Of a stretch of DNA of 64,000 nt, positions 49,301-61,028 are shown piece by piece (position 1 is the stretch's first letter; every line of letters starts with the position of its first letter). Position numbers and translations under genes: made by a program. The notes below the pieces were generated by a model. It was not told where the DNA came from, did not search any database, and saw only the letters and a program-made list of their open reading frames with translations. This DNA comes from Symbiodinium natans (lineage: Eukaryota > Sar > Dinophyceae > Suessiales > Symbiodiniaceae): positions 1-64,000 of the forward strand of contig CAJNDS010000336.1 of assembly GCA_905221605.1 (NCBI GenBank), in the 5' to 3' direction.

Positions 49301-52300
49301 AGGGTTTTGGGTTTAGGGTTTAGGGCCCCTAAACCCTAAACCCTAAACTCTAAACCCTGAACCATAACCCTAAACCTAGAAAGCAAAAATGCTGCCTCGA
49401 GTGCCAGCGTCGCCACCAGAGCCGAGTGTGACACACGGAGGAGGACTGGAAGAGGGGGTTTCGGGTTTAGGGTTTAGGGTTTTAGGGTTTAGGGTTTAGG
49501 GTTTAGGGTTTAGGGTCTAGGGTCTAGGGTTCAGGGTTTAGGGTTTAGGGTTTTGGGTGGGCAGTTTGGGGTTTTGGGGTATTCTGGCAGTTAGGTTTGC
49601 GGGTTGCGGATCAGGGTTGCCCTAAACCCTAAATCCTAAACCCTAAACCCTAAACCCAAAACCCTAAACCCTGACACTTCCTGCAAGGCTCTCACGACCT
49701 TGTCTGGGGTTAGGGGGTCGCGCTTTGGGCTTTGAATGATGAAGATTCAAGGCGTAGGGTTTAGGACTTGGGGTTTGGGTTAGGCTTGAAGGCTCACGGA
49801 ACTTAGTGCACAGGCCACAGATGTTACAAGAAGGCTTAAGTAAAAACCCCCAACCCCCAAACCCCAAACCCCAAACCCTAAACCCTAAACCCTGAGCCCA
49901 AAGTTGAGAATAAAAACCATCCTTAGCTTTCACGCGACTTTTCCAAAAGCTCTTCGGGGGGCAAGGCGGGGGGGGGGGGTTTAGGGGTTTGGGGTTTAGG
50001 GGGGTATAGGGGTTTCGGGGTTACTTTGGGGTTTTGTTTAGGGGCTTAGGGGTTTAGAGGTTGAGGGGTTTAGGGTACAATGGTGAAGGAGCAAGGGATT
50101 GAGAGGTGCATGTGTAAAAATTCCAGGGCTCGGAGGCTCTATAGCTTCTGGCCTTTTGAGCTGTGTGCTGTTGGCCAATTTAAACTCTGAACCTAAAGCC
50201 TGAAGCACTGAAGCCCTCAAAGACAAACCCTAAGCACGAAAGCCAAAGAGCCCCAAATCCCAGACGCCAAGCCTTCAGTCCTAAAGCCCTAAATGCTAGA
50301 CCCCAAACCCGACAGCCAAAAACCCAAAACCCTATGTAATCCCTAAGTCTCGAAGCCCTCAACCCTCAACCCTAAACCCGAAACCCGAAACCCTAAACCC
50401 TAAACCCCAAACCCTAAACCCTAAACCCCAAACCCTGCTGCCGGGCGGCAGCTTGCCCAGCGCAGGGCAGCGAGGGGCTGTTCGCTGCAGCGACGTCGGA
50501 GCTGAGGGTTTAGGGTTTAGGGTTTGGGGTTTTGGGTTTAGGGTTTGGGGTTTAGGGTTTTGGGTTTAGGGTTTGGGGTTTAGGGTTTAGGGTTTGGGGT
50601 TTAGGGCTTGGGGTTTGGGATTTAAAGCCGGGTTTGGGGCTTAGGGTTCAGGGTTGTGGGCTTGATGAGACTGGGGTTCGGGATCCCGAAGCCCGAAACC
50701 CCGAACCCTAAACCCTAAAACCCTAAATCCTAAACCCTAAAACCCTAAAACCATAAAACCCCAAAAACCCCAAAATCCTAAACCCTGTACCCTAAACCCT
50801 ACGCACTACCCTTAAACGCTGTTTGTTGGGTGGCGCAACGATTGCAGGGTTTGGGGCTTGGAGGCCTTTCTGGGCGCGTAGGGCGGTGTGAGCAGTTTCC
50901 GTTAAGGGTTTAGGATTCCGGTTTCCGGTGTCGGGTTCAACCCACGCCGTCCCCTCCCCTTGGAAGTTTCAGTACCCCTGTGAAGTATAGGAGGCTATTT
51001 CAAGGGAGCCTTAATCCTAGACCCGTATATAGACCCTAAACCTGGGGATCTTAGATCCCCCCATACCAACAGTCCTTAACAGGGGTTGGGGGTACTATAA
51101 TCCCTGTCAAGGACTGTTAGTATAAGGGGGAACATCCCAACCTAAACCCCAAGACCCTCAGCCCTAAACCCTAAACCCTCAGCACTAAACCCCTAACCCC
51201 TAACCCCTAAACCCTAAACCCTAAACCCCAAACCCCAAACCCCAAACCCCAAATCCCGAGCCCGCCTGTTGGATCACGTCCCCGACGCGGCCCCGAACGG
51301 TTGGGGGCGTTGAGGATGAGGAGAGCCTCGTTTTCAGGGTTTAGGGTTCAGGGTTTAGGGGTTTAGGGTTTAGGGTTTAGGGTTTAGGGTTTAGGGTTTA
51401 GGGTTTAGGGTTTAGGGTTTAGGGTTTAGGGTTTAGGGGTTTGGGGTTTGGGGTTTTGGGTTTAGGGTTTAGGGTTTAGTTTACTAGGGGTGTGTTTAGG
51501 GGTTTAGGGGTTTAGGTGTTTAGGGCTTGAGGTTTACGTCGGGCCCCCGAGTTGCAGCTGAGTGGATGGCTGGGTAGTCCCTACATCGCAGAAGGATCCT
51601 AGACCCAAAACCCTAAACCCTAAACCCTTAACCCTCAACCCTCAACCCTAAACCCTAAACCCTAAACCCCTCCAGGGCTTAAGCTCCCAGACCCCCCCCC
51701 TTCTGAGCCCTAGAGCTGCAAACCTCATGATGCTTCCAGACCTAAACCCTAAAACCCTAAACCCTAAACCTTAAACCCTAAACCCTAAACCCTAAACCCT
51801 TAAACCCTGAACCCTGAACCCTGAACCCTAAACCCTAAACCCGACAACCTAAACCCTAAACCTGGTATGCTTCGGAGTAACTTATTTGGAGCTTGAGCCC
51901 CTAAACCCTAAGCCCCAGCCTCCTAAACCCAAAACCTCAACACCTGGACTTTGGTTTTGAAGGGACTGGGGTCTGCACCCAACTCCTTTAGCTATACAGG
52001 AAGGGGTGCCCATGTTTGGGATCATCGGAGTGTCACTGGCCTTATATACTCCCTATATACCCTATAACCAAAGGGCCCGTATATCAGAACCCTGCAAAGG
52101 AGGTATATAGGGGACCATACTAAGGGCCCATAAAACTACCCGCAGAGTTTAGGGTAAGGATGGATACTCCATTATTCGCATTGCTTAGGGCTCCGCAGTG
52201 AGGCCGCTGATACCCTACACCGTAAACCCTAATCCCGAAACTCAACGAAAAGGAGCCCCAAGTCCGCTTAGCAAAAGTAGACTCCTCTGTATGTAAGGAC

Positions 52301-52985
52301 CCCCCCCCATTCAAAAGGGTCTAGGGTCTAGGGTTTAGGTCTAGTGTTTAGGTCTAGGGTTTAGGGTCTAGGTTGATGTCTTCCATGTGGCATTCGCACG
52401 TGCAGCCCAAAAAGCAACTACATGCTCATGTCAAAGAGATATGCAGTACTAGGATGCCCGGTAGTGCCCTGATTCCGTTTTTTGGAGGCGTTTAGGGTCC
52501 CTTCTAAATCCCTTTATAAGCAAGACAGGGCACCCTTTTAAAAATCCCAGGTTACAGGACAACCTAGAGTATGGTTGAAGGTTTGGCAAGGACTCCCATT
52601 TCAAGTAACTACCCTAAGATAACCATAAACACTAAAACTTGGACCCTATCCGCAAGGAAGGGTGGTGTTGCCATGGGCCCAAACAACATCTTTGGAGGGG
52701 TTGAAGCCTTAGGGTTTTAAACCTTTGGGCTTGAGGGTGCCAGGTTTCTGCGTTTTTGTTTTCGCGAGGCCTGGCCAGGTGTTCAGGCCTTATATAGGGG
52801 TTAAAAATCTGGGTTTGGACGAAGCCACACCCAACAAACCAGCCGCTTGCCCCGAAAACCCCTAAACAATTCCTCAGTCGCCTCATGCCTCATGACTATA
52901 GGCCGTACAACGAACACTCAGTTTTCTGGGCTATAAACGCTTAAAGCACGTAACATGAACGTCTTTGCACTGAAACCGAACCTGT
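49301..52985. repeat. ITS-rich block with islands and a family IV hairpin
   Basis: Arrays at 49278-49345, 49465-49555, 49620-49672, 49855-49895, 50345-50435, 50500-50625, 51150-51250, 51340-51530 and 51600-51670. Family IV hairpin 51054-51141. Islands with coding-like frames: 50440-50500 (minus), 51258-51330 (minus, RLSSSSTPPTVRGRVGDVIQ) and 51537-51600 (plus, RRAPELQLSGWLGSPYIAEG then stop). 51950-52980 is mostly unique with a degenerate family II piece near 52450-52565. No gene assembled. Confidence 0.55.
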
Positions 52986-53280
52986 TTAGAGCTTGAGTTT
53001 ACGGCCCTGGGGTGTCTGTTGCTCAAAATCGTCCCCGACGACCAGGGCCTGTTTCCTGGCTTGCTTGCCGCAGCTTCGCGCAGTGCCACAAGCTGCGGCA
53101 GGCATGACAAGACCGGCAGAGCTGCGACTGACCATGCCGCCGCCTTGCCATGCTGCTTGCATGCCGCTTGGCACTCGGGTTTCCTCCTTCTTGGGGTGCT
53201 AGGTTAGCTTCAGGGTTCGCTGGTTGCCTGACAGGGCCTGTTTCCTGGCATGCTTGCCGCAGCTTGTGGCACTGCACACA
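52985..53280. repeat. Two-copy local repeat
   Basis: CAGGGCCTGTTTCCTGGC followed by a GCTTGCCGCAGCTT block occurs at about 53042 and 53232. It gives matched open frames in both strands. Confidence 0.7.
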
Positions 53281-53759
53281 GCCTTCTGCCTTGGTCTTTT
53301 GTGGTTTAGTGGGGTCTTTCTAGGGGATGCTGCGCCTGCCTGGGTGCCCTGCACCTTGAAGGCGAGGCCCTCGCTGCTGTGTGTGTTCACCATGTCTGCC
53401 AGCTGCCGTCTGTGGCGATGTTTGAGGGCTGGGTTCCGGTCTTCCCTGGTCGTTTTCTTTTCATTTGGTTTGGTTTGGGGTTTTGGTTGTGGCGCCGGGT
53501 GCTCCCGGCACAAGGCTCCCGGCATGGACCATGACCTACCGGAGTTTGCGTAAGACGAGGCATCCCCGACGACCAAGTCCTCCAAGGCTAAAGCCAGAAT
53601 CAGAGCAATTACTGCTGGATCTTCCAGTGGGTTGTGCATCAGCGCGATTACATCACTAAGTAGTCCTGAGGTGCCTGAAACTGGTGGCACAACGAACATT
53701 GGGGGGGGGGGGGGGGGGGGGCATGATGAAGTGGAGATCGGATATGTTGGGGTTTGCAA
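53199..53759 (-). CDS. Hypothetical protein, low support
   Basis: 186-codon frame. The central part (VVPPVSGTSGLLSDVIALMH, NPLEDPAVIALILALALEDL) looks coding. The N-terminal proline run comes from a 20-G homopolymer at 53701-53720 and the C-terminus from the local repeat. No domain recognised. Confidence 0.35.
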   Translation of the reverse strand: MQTPTYPISTSSCPPPPPPPMFVVPPVSGTSGLLSDVIALMHNPLEDPAVIALILALALEDLVVGDASSYANSGRSWSMPGALCREHPAPQPKPQTKPNEKKTTREDRNPALKHRHRRQLADMVNTHSSEGLAFKVQGTQAGAASPRKTPLNHKRPRQKAVCSATSCGKHARKQALSGNQRTLKLT

Positions 53760-53818
53760 CTCAAAATGCGGCTGGCGCTCGGACCTGAAAGCTCGGAGTA
53801 TACTTCCCTGGGAATCCA

Positions 53819-53906
53819 GTGAACCCTAAAATTGGGGTCATATACCCTAGATTACTATAACTCGTCTTGAGGTAATATGAACCATAAGCCCTTTCAGGGC
53901 TGATTT
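53819..53906 (-). mobile_element. Family VII hairpin, possible intron of the 53.9-54.2 kb gene
   Basis: Contains CCTAAAATTGGGGTCATATACCC and ends near TTTGGTCCCTAAG, the same family as intron 2 of the propeller gene. Splice sites are not resolved here. Confidence 0.65.
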
Positions 53907-54246
53907 GGTCCCTAAGCTTAGAAGCACTTTGCATTCGCCACTGTTGCTGGTACATTCTTCAGTGGCCGCGCTCTGCAACGTTGAGAGGTCATGGACATGC
54001 CGCAAACTCGACTGCTCCACAACTGAACCCTAGAATTCCCTAATCCCTAAACCCTAAACCCTATACGATCATTCCCATTCAGGTAATATGAGCCATACGC
54101 CCTTGTAAAGGTTCATCTGGCCCCTGAGGAACTTGACTATTTTCTTTGGCGTCCGCCCTCGCAAGATGCAGCATCGCTCGTGCAACATGGTGCGGCGGCA
54201 TGTATTTTGTCGCCTCATCAAATGTCAAGGGCGGCCCAAGCAATGG
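53907..54246 (-). CDS. Partial gene: two exons around a family VII introner
   Basis: Exon a 54133-54246 reads PLLGPPLTFDEATKYMPPHH then VARAMLHLARADAKENSQ (38 codons). Exon b 53907-54029 reads GSVVEQSSLRHVHDLSTLQS then AATEECTSNSGECKVLL. The intron 54030-54132 is 103 bp, GTCAA|GTTCC...TTCTAG|GGTTC, a family VII element with an ITS inside. Product unknown; 5' and 3' ends not found. Confidence 0.5.
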
Positions 54247-54260
54247 CTGCAGACACTGTC

Positions 54261-57008
54261 ACCATGTGGGGTCTCCTAAACCCTAAACAATCCTAAACAA
54301 CCCTAAACAACCCTAAACAACCCTAAACCCTAAACCCTGGGTTTAGGGACCTTTTCATGCAGAACTCGAGCTGAACCTGAAAAAAACATCCGCGAAGAAG
54401 GCAGAACTGATGAACTTACGTTCTATGTTGGGGTGTTCCCCCTTATACTAACAGTCCTTGGTAGTGATTATGATTCTACTAAGCAAATAATAATCAGGGG
54501 GGGGGGGGGGTACTATAATGCGTATGAAGGACTATTAGTACAAGGCGGGCACATCCCAAGTGTGATGTCTAGCAAGTGGTTTCCTCGGCCCCGACCCAAA
54601 AGCATGAGACAAAATCACATGCCAAGGCAGCCATCACTCCCCTTTAGGGTTTAGGGTTTAGGGTTCAGGGTTCAGGGTTCAGGGTTTAGGGTTTAGGGTT
54701 TAGGGTTTATTTGCAGACAACGTGTTTGGGACAAATGCGTCAACAAACCATAACAAACCATACAAATCCACATTTCCGAACGACACTGGCAACCAGGCAA
54801 CCATATCTCCGTCGCCCTTGCGCAAAGGAAGGTCTCTCCTAAACCCGAAACCTTAAACCCTAAACCCTAAACTCTAAACCCTAAACCCTAAACCCTAAAC
54901 TCCAAACAGCCATGAAAGCAGGGAACAAGCGCAGGGCGTCAGCAAGGAGCTGCGCTTCCTTGGCTTGCATGCATCCCGGGGCAGGTCGGTTCTAACTGTT
55001 TGTTGATTTTTGTTACATTGTTTTAGGGTTTAGGGTTTAGGGTTTTGTGTGTTTTGTTTTTTTTGGCTGGGGGGGGGGGGTCAGGGGTCAGGGTTTAAGG
55101 TTAATTTCCGGGAAAATAAAAAGACGACGAGTAGATATGAACCAGCTGCTAAAGCTTTAGGCGGATACACATGATGCATCAACACAAAACCCGATTTTGT
55201 CACACATATTCTGGCATCCCGACAGAGTCAAGCTATGTGCAGCTTCTTTAATAGGGTCCTTAAGGGTTCATGCGGGGTACACTGTAGAGAAGTTTGGGAT
55301 ACATGCCGCTGTTGAAGCCCCCTAACCCTAACCCCTAAACCCTAGCCCGCAGCCCCTAACCCCTAACCCCGAACCCCTGAACCCTGAACCCTAAACCCTA
55401 AACCCTAAACCCTAAGCCCTAAACCCTGAAACTCAAACCGCATGCTGCCCTGCGGCGCGCGTGGTGAAGTCCTCAAGGTCCGCTTCTAGGAGGGGCAGGA
55501 AGCCTTTGTAGCAAGAAGCTCGGGTTGAGGGGGTCGGGTTTAGGGCTTAGGGCTTAGGGCTTAGGGCTTAGGGTTTAGGGTTTAGGGTTTAGGGTTTAGG
55601 GTTTAGGGTTTAGAGTTTAGGAATTGGGGCTTATAGGGCTTAGAGTTTTGATTCGGCTTCACAGGACAGGCTACAGGCTTTTGTTGCCTTCAACGGAAGC
55701 GCAAGCGTGTCTGCCCCTTAAATGAAGCATTGCCTAGCCTGGTACGAGCCCCAATAAGGTTTAGGGTTTAGGGGTTTGGGGTTTAGGCTTCCCCTTCGGG
55801 ATGTTCCCCTTATACTCACAGTCCTTCATAGGGACTTTAATCGGGGGAACGAAAATCCCTATTATGGACTGTGAGTATAAGGAGCATTTTTTGAAGCTCC
55901 CCTTTTTTGCCGTTGAAAGGCCTTAGAACGTGACCCTAAACCCTATGAACTCCGAACAGTCACTAGACCTGTTGGTCTCGAAACCTGAAGCCTAACCTCC
56001 TAAACCCTGAAGCCTAAACCTAACCCCCGAACCCCCCACCCCAAACAAAACAGAACAACCAAACCATCCCTAAACCCTAAACCCTAAACGCTGAACCCTG
56101 AACCCTGAACCCTGAACCCTGAACCCTGAACCCTGAACCCTGAACCCTGAACCCTGAACCCTCAACCCTAAACCCTAAACCCTAAACCCTAAACCCTAAA
56201 CCCTAACCCCTAAACCCTACCGCACCCAAAACCTCCCAATCTTCGACAACCCTCAACCCGTAGCTCTCTCTGTCGGGGACTCCTTTTCGTGCCCCAGAAG
56301 ACCCTAAACCACTGAACTAAGGTCCGTACGTGTGTGTGGCCCCTAAACCCTAAAACCTAAACCCTAAACCCTAAACCCGATAGACCCCTAAACCCTGACC
56401 CAGAAGCGGTTGTGTATCTAGCGTTCACCAGTAAAGACAGCCCAAAGCAACCCGAATGAACCAAAAGGAAGTCCAGGCCACCAAGAAAAAAACCACAGAA
56501 CTCCCAAAGACCCTACCACCCTGAAGACCCTAAACGCTAAACCCTAAACCCGAAACCCTACACCCTAAACCCTAAACCCTAAACCCCAACAACAGGAGCC
56601 AGTCGAGCAACGCAGTCGCTCCCTGGGAGCACTCCACATCTCCAGCTGCAAAGGAGGCACGGCCGCGGCGGCCATGGTCGGAGCACGTGGGTTTAGGGTC
56701 TATATATACTTGAAAACCTAAGGGTTTAGGGCTTAGGGCTTAGGGCTTAGGGCTTAGGGCTTAGGGCTTAGGGCTTAGGGCTTAGGGTTTAGCCATGTAA
56801 GGTCTAAACTCTGTAGGGCTTGGGATCGTTGAGGGCCAGGTGTGAGGACTTCCGTTTGATGGTTTGGTCTAGGGGCTCTTGTGGAATTCGTTGCGTCATG
56901 CGCTCTCGTTTGGTATGTTTTCTTTGGGGTGAGCCTAAGGCAACTAAAAGCTGTGCGAACTTGGGTTGGTTTATACTATATAAGTAGGGCTAGGCATTCC
57001 CCAAGTTG
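54261..57008. repeat. ITS, family IV hairpins, variant arrays
   Basis: Family IV hairpins 54428-54560 (with a family VI fragment inside) and 55796-55896. ITS at 54643-54710, 54850-54905, 55375-55430, 55535-55620 (TTAGGGC run), 56070-56215 (ten CCCTGAA units then CCCTAAA), 56530-56590 and 56715-56792 (pure TTAGGGC). No gene recognised; 56590-56690 is a GC-rich island without a clear frame. Confidence 0.6.
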
Positions 57009-57119
57009 CATGATCCTGGCATCAACGCGATGGATAATCGACTAGCTAAGTCCCCGAGCCTGAAGAAAAGGAATGGACGTGGAGAAACACCACCAGCATC
57101 ACAATTGGGGATCCGGCGG
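57009..57119 (+). CDS. Exon candidate, plus strand
   Basis: Reads HDPGINAMDNRLAKSPSLKK then RNGRGETPPASQLGIR, coding-like, with an internal ATG at 57030. An ITS follows directly. Unknown gene. Confidence 0.4.
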
Positions 57120-60100
57120 TTTAGGGTTTAGGGCCCTAAACCTAAACCTTAAACTCTAAAACATGTTGGTTCAAGGTGCATTTTGCTTTGGGCGAGGGGG
57201 AGTTCACATTTCTGAAGTCCTTCTCGAAAATGATCTGAGAACAGTGGGTCCGAAGTATTTAACCTGGGTCCCTTGTTATATAACCCTTATATACACGAAT
57301 GGTCCAATGGTATATCTCCTGGCTCGTGACGTGATGTCCCACCAGCAACTCTTCCCCTTTCGCATGCTTTGACCAGTGATGACTAGTGCCTGTCGACTTA
57401 GCAGGAGGCGCATGAGGCTGATTGCAGGTGTGCCCAAAAAATATACACGAAAAAAAGTTCGGGCCCATACTTCGGATCCGTATCAACAAGAGTAATGGAC
57501 CACGCCAAGGGCGCATGGTTCCAACCTTAAAGGGAAAAGCCCTGCCATTTCCAGGGCGGTTTAGGGTTTAGGGTCTAGAGCTGAGCGCATCTTCCCGCCC
57601 CCACCAAGCTCAAATCGCAAAACCACCCTTACATCCGAACCCAGATCCTGAAATCCGGAGCTCCCTCCCAGCGAATGAGAAGGGAGTGGTTTCAAAACCG
57701 TCTTGACAACAGCGAAAGTTGCAACAGGAAGGATACCATGTTGTCTTACGACCTAGCCCTGTTGTGGTAGCTTGAAACCCTCCCTAAACCCTAAACCCTA
57801 AATCCTGAACCTCCAAACCCAGGAAACCTTGCACCCCAAAGTGACTAAGTCCCAAAGCCAAAGCCCTAAGCCCAAAGCTGCAAGCTGCTTTGTGTTTAGG
57901 GCCCAAGGGAGAAGGGTTTTAGGGTTGAGGGGTTTAGGGTTTGAGGGTTTAGGGTGGTGAGTTTAGGGCTTCTTCATCCCCCCCATTAGGGACACTCCCC
58001 CCCCCCCCCCCCCACTCGCCCAGGGTCCTGACTAGGAGGTCATGAAGTTTAGGGCTTAGGGTTTAGGGCTTAGGGTTCTCGATAAAACGCCAGACCAAGA
58101 TCTAGCCAAAACCCCAAAACCATATCAAGCCCTAAACCCTAAACCCTAAACCCTAACCCTAAACCCTAAACCCTAAACCCGAAACCCTAAACCCTAAACC
58201 CTAAACCCTAAACCCTAAACCCTAAACCCTAAACCCTAAACCCTGAGCTGTCCGCACGGTCCTCGCGGAGCTTGTTGCGCATGCGGCCCATCTCGTGCTC
58301 CTCGCCATGCACCAACACCTGAGGGTTCAGGGGGTCCCTGAGTTTAGGGTTTAGGGTTTAGGGTTTAGGGTTTAGGGTTTAGGGTTTAGGGAGAGCAGTT
58401 TATGCAGTTTAGGTCAGGGCTTCGGGTTTAGCAGTTTTAGGGTGGGGATTCAGGGTTGAAGCTGCAGGGTTTGGGGGCTCAAATGGGTTCGGGTATGGAG
58501 CTGCGGACTCAGGACTGAGCAACACATACAGTCTCAAACGAGATTTGCGGGGCATAATCCTGTTCCCCTAAACAACCCCCATATGTACCTTGTACAGTCC
58601 GTAAAACCCTAAACCCTAAACCCTAAACCCTAAACCCTAAACCCTAAACCCTAAACCTAAACCCTAAACCCTAAATAACCCCTGAGGTTCCTGCAACAAC
58701 TCTAAGACCTCAGCCCTTACCTCAAGGGTCTATGTATCGGCATATACCCCAATCGCATCCTCAGGAGCCTGGGCGTTTAGGGAACTGAGGGGCTGTTCTA
58801 AGGGAAGCCACGCGGTCCCTTAATGAATCTAAGGGGTTCTGAAGTATGGGTTATGTATGAAATGCATAAGGCTTCCGATATGTCATGCGGGGCGGTGTAA
58901 CTACCCTGATTGTGTGTGTAGGGGTTCGGGACGTGGTGGGCGGTCGTTTGTCCATGAATCATCAAACCCCAAGCCTGGAGCAAGAAGAAAAACAAAAAGG
59001 GTCTAGGGGCTGCAACCCTAAACCCTAAACCCTAAACCCTAAACCCTAAACCCTAAACCCTAAACCCTGAACCCCCTAGGGCTTCTGGCTTAGAGTTTAC
59101 TAGACCCAAGAGTAGCCTGGGAACAAAGGGTTACCCTTCTCGGAATTTAAGCGGTTTGCAAGGGAACCTGAGGCCAAAAAAAGGAATAAGGGCCTACTCC
59201 GTTACTCCGGGCCAAAAAAAGGAATAAGGCTCTCCTTGGAGGGGCATGGGTACTTCTAAACCCAATTAGAAGTTTGGGGTTTGGGGTTTGGGGTTTAGGG
59301 TTTAGGGTTTAGGGTTTAGGGTTTAGGGTTTAGGGTTTAGGCTACATATAACCTACTTAGACGGCTTCTAAGTGCAGCTGTAGTTGGGTGCTAAGGACCC
59401 TGAACCTCCAAGTACTACCAATCAGAACCGTAAAGCAGGGAAGAAGGGGTTCGACTGAGCATCCTAGGAGAGGCTCAAGGTTGCCTAAACCCTAAACCCT
59501 AAACCCTAAACCCTAAACCCTAAAACCTAAACCCTAAACCCTAAACCCTAAACCCTAAACCCTAAACCCTAAACCTTATGGCCTGAGGGCGTAGCAGGCG
59601 CGTGTTTGAGGTTAGGGGCTTACAAGGATTATCAGGTTGAAAAGAGCTTTGAGGGCTTATAGCATAAGTCTTATAGGGTTTCGGGCTTAGGGGTATTCAG
59701 GTTGGCCATGGCCCAAACCCTAAACCCTAAACCCTAAACCCTAAACCCTGCACCCTAAACCCTACACCCTAAACCCTAGAGCCTAAACCCTAAAGTAAAG
59801 GGTTTAGGCTCTAGGGTTTAGGGTGTAGGGTTTAGGGTGTAGGGTTTAGGGTTTAGGGTTTAGGGTTTAGGGGTTAGGGTTTAGGGTTTAGGGTTTAGAG
59901 TTTAGGGCTTAGGGTTTGGGTTTAGGGTTTAGGGTTTAGGGTTTAGGGTTTAGGGTTGAGGGTTTAGGGTTTAGGGTGCAGGATGTAGGGTTTAGGTTTT
60001 AGGGTTTAGGGTTTAGGGTTTAGGGTTGAAGGCATTTCAGCCTACACCGTAGCCTACACCCTCATAACTTAAACCTTATAAGCCCCAAACCCTTATAGCA

Positions 60101-60503
60101 CAAACCTTGTACCCTAAACCTTAGAACCCAGTATAAGCCCTAAACCCCAAACCCTAAACCCAAAATCCTAAACCCCTAATCAAACCCTAACCCTAAACCC
60201 TAAACCCTAAACCCTAAACCCTAAACCCTAAACCCTACACCCTAAACCCTAAACCCTAAACCCTAAACCCTAAACCCTAAAGCCCTAAAGCCCTAAAGCC
60301 CTAAACCCCAGACAATTGCGTGACTTCTGGGTCTCCGGGCCACCACATTGGCCTTGAGTTGGCGGATGAACTCAGAGGTTTGGTTGTAGTCCTGGCAGGT
60401 CCAGCGGCTTTCCCGGCTTTCCCCGGATTAGGGTTTAGGGTTTGGGGTTTAGGGTTTATGGGGTTTATGGGGTTTATAGTTTATGGGGTTTAGGGTTTAG
60501 GGT
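57120..60503. repeat. ITS-rich block including a telomere-motif palindrome
   Basis: Orientation switch at 57133 (TTTAGGGCCCTAAA). ITS at 58130-58242, 58340-58395, 58605-58675, 59017-59070, 59280-59342, 59484-59575, 59712-60025 (palindrome centre 59795) and 60170-60305. 57160-57560 and 58680-58990 are unique with only weak open frames. A family III half element lies near 59395-59418 and a family II remnant at 59105-59230. Confidence 0.6.
59712..59878. repeat. Telomere-motif palindrome
   Basis: Arms of more than 75 bp around spacer TAAAGTAAA (59791-59799). Both arms carry the same order of rare variants (GCTCTA, GGGTGTA, GGGTGTA/GGGTGCA), so they are copies of one another and not independent arrays. 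Confidence 0.88.
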
Positions 60504-60906
60504 TTAGGGTTCACGTGCGTGGTCGCGCACCCGGGTGTGAAGCGCCCCGGGCCGAGGCTCCACCACAGCTACTTGTGGAACTGCAGGGCTAGGCACGGGA
60601 AGGTCAGGCTTGGCCTTGGCCGTCACAGCTTGGGGAACTGGAGTGTCAGGCTCCACCACAGCTACTTGTGGAACTGAAGGGCTAGGCGCGGGAAGGTTCT
60701 GCTGGGCCTTGGCCGCCACAGCATCAGGAACTGGAGGGTCAGGCTCCCCCACATCAACTGGTGGAACTGCAGGGTTGAGGTTGGGCTTGGCCTCGCCCGC
60801 CACAGCAGCAGGAATCTGAGTTTGTTGAGGCACGGGGAATGGCACTCTCGGTGCCTGGCCCAGGTTCTGAGGCATCCTGCAGCGCGCTCGCGTTGCTTCG
60901 TAAGCC
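60504..60906 (-). CDS. Proline/alanine/valine-rich repeat protein fragment
   Basis: About 134 codons. After VAYEATRARCRMPQNLGQAP it has three imperfect repeats of about 30 residues (VPQVAVVEPDTPVPQAVTAK-type) and ends ALHTRVRDHAREP next to an ITS. The first codon of the open frame is GTG, so it is probably an internal or last exon. Function unknown; low-complexity spacer or surface protein are possible. Confidence 0.45.
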
Positions 60907-60947
60907 ACCCAAACGATTATTCTCAGTTACTTCTATTTGATTTGCTT

Positions 60948-61028
60948 TAGGGTTTAGGGTTTAGGGTTTAGGGTTTAGGGTTTAGGGTTTAGGGTTTAGG
61001 GTTTAGGGTTTAGGGTTTAGGGTTTAGG
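60948..61028 (+). repeat. TTTAGGG array
   Basis: About eleven units, followed by a truncated family VI element (about 61030-61105). Confidence 0.95.
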
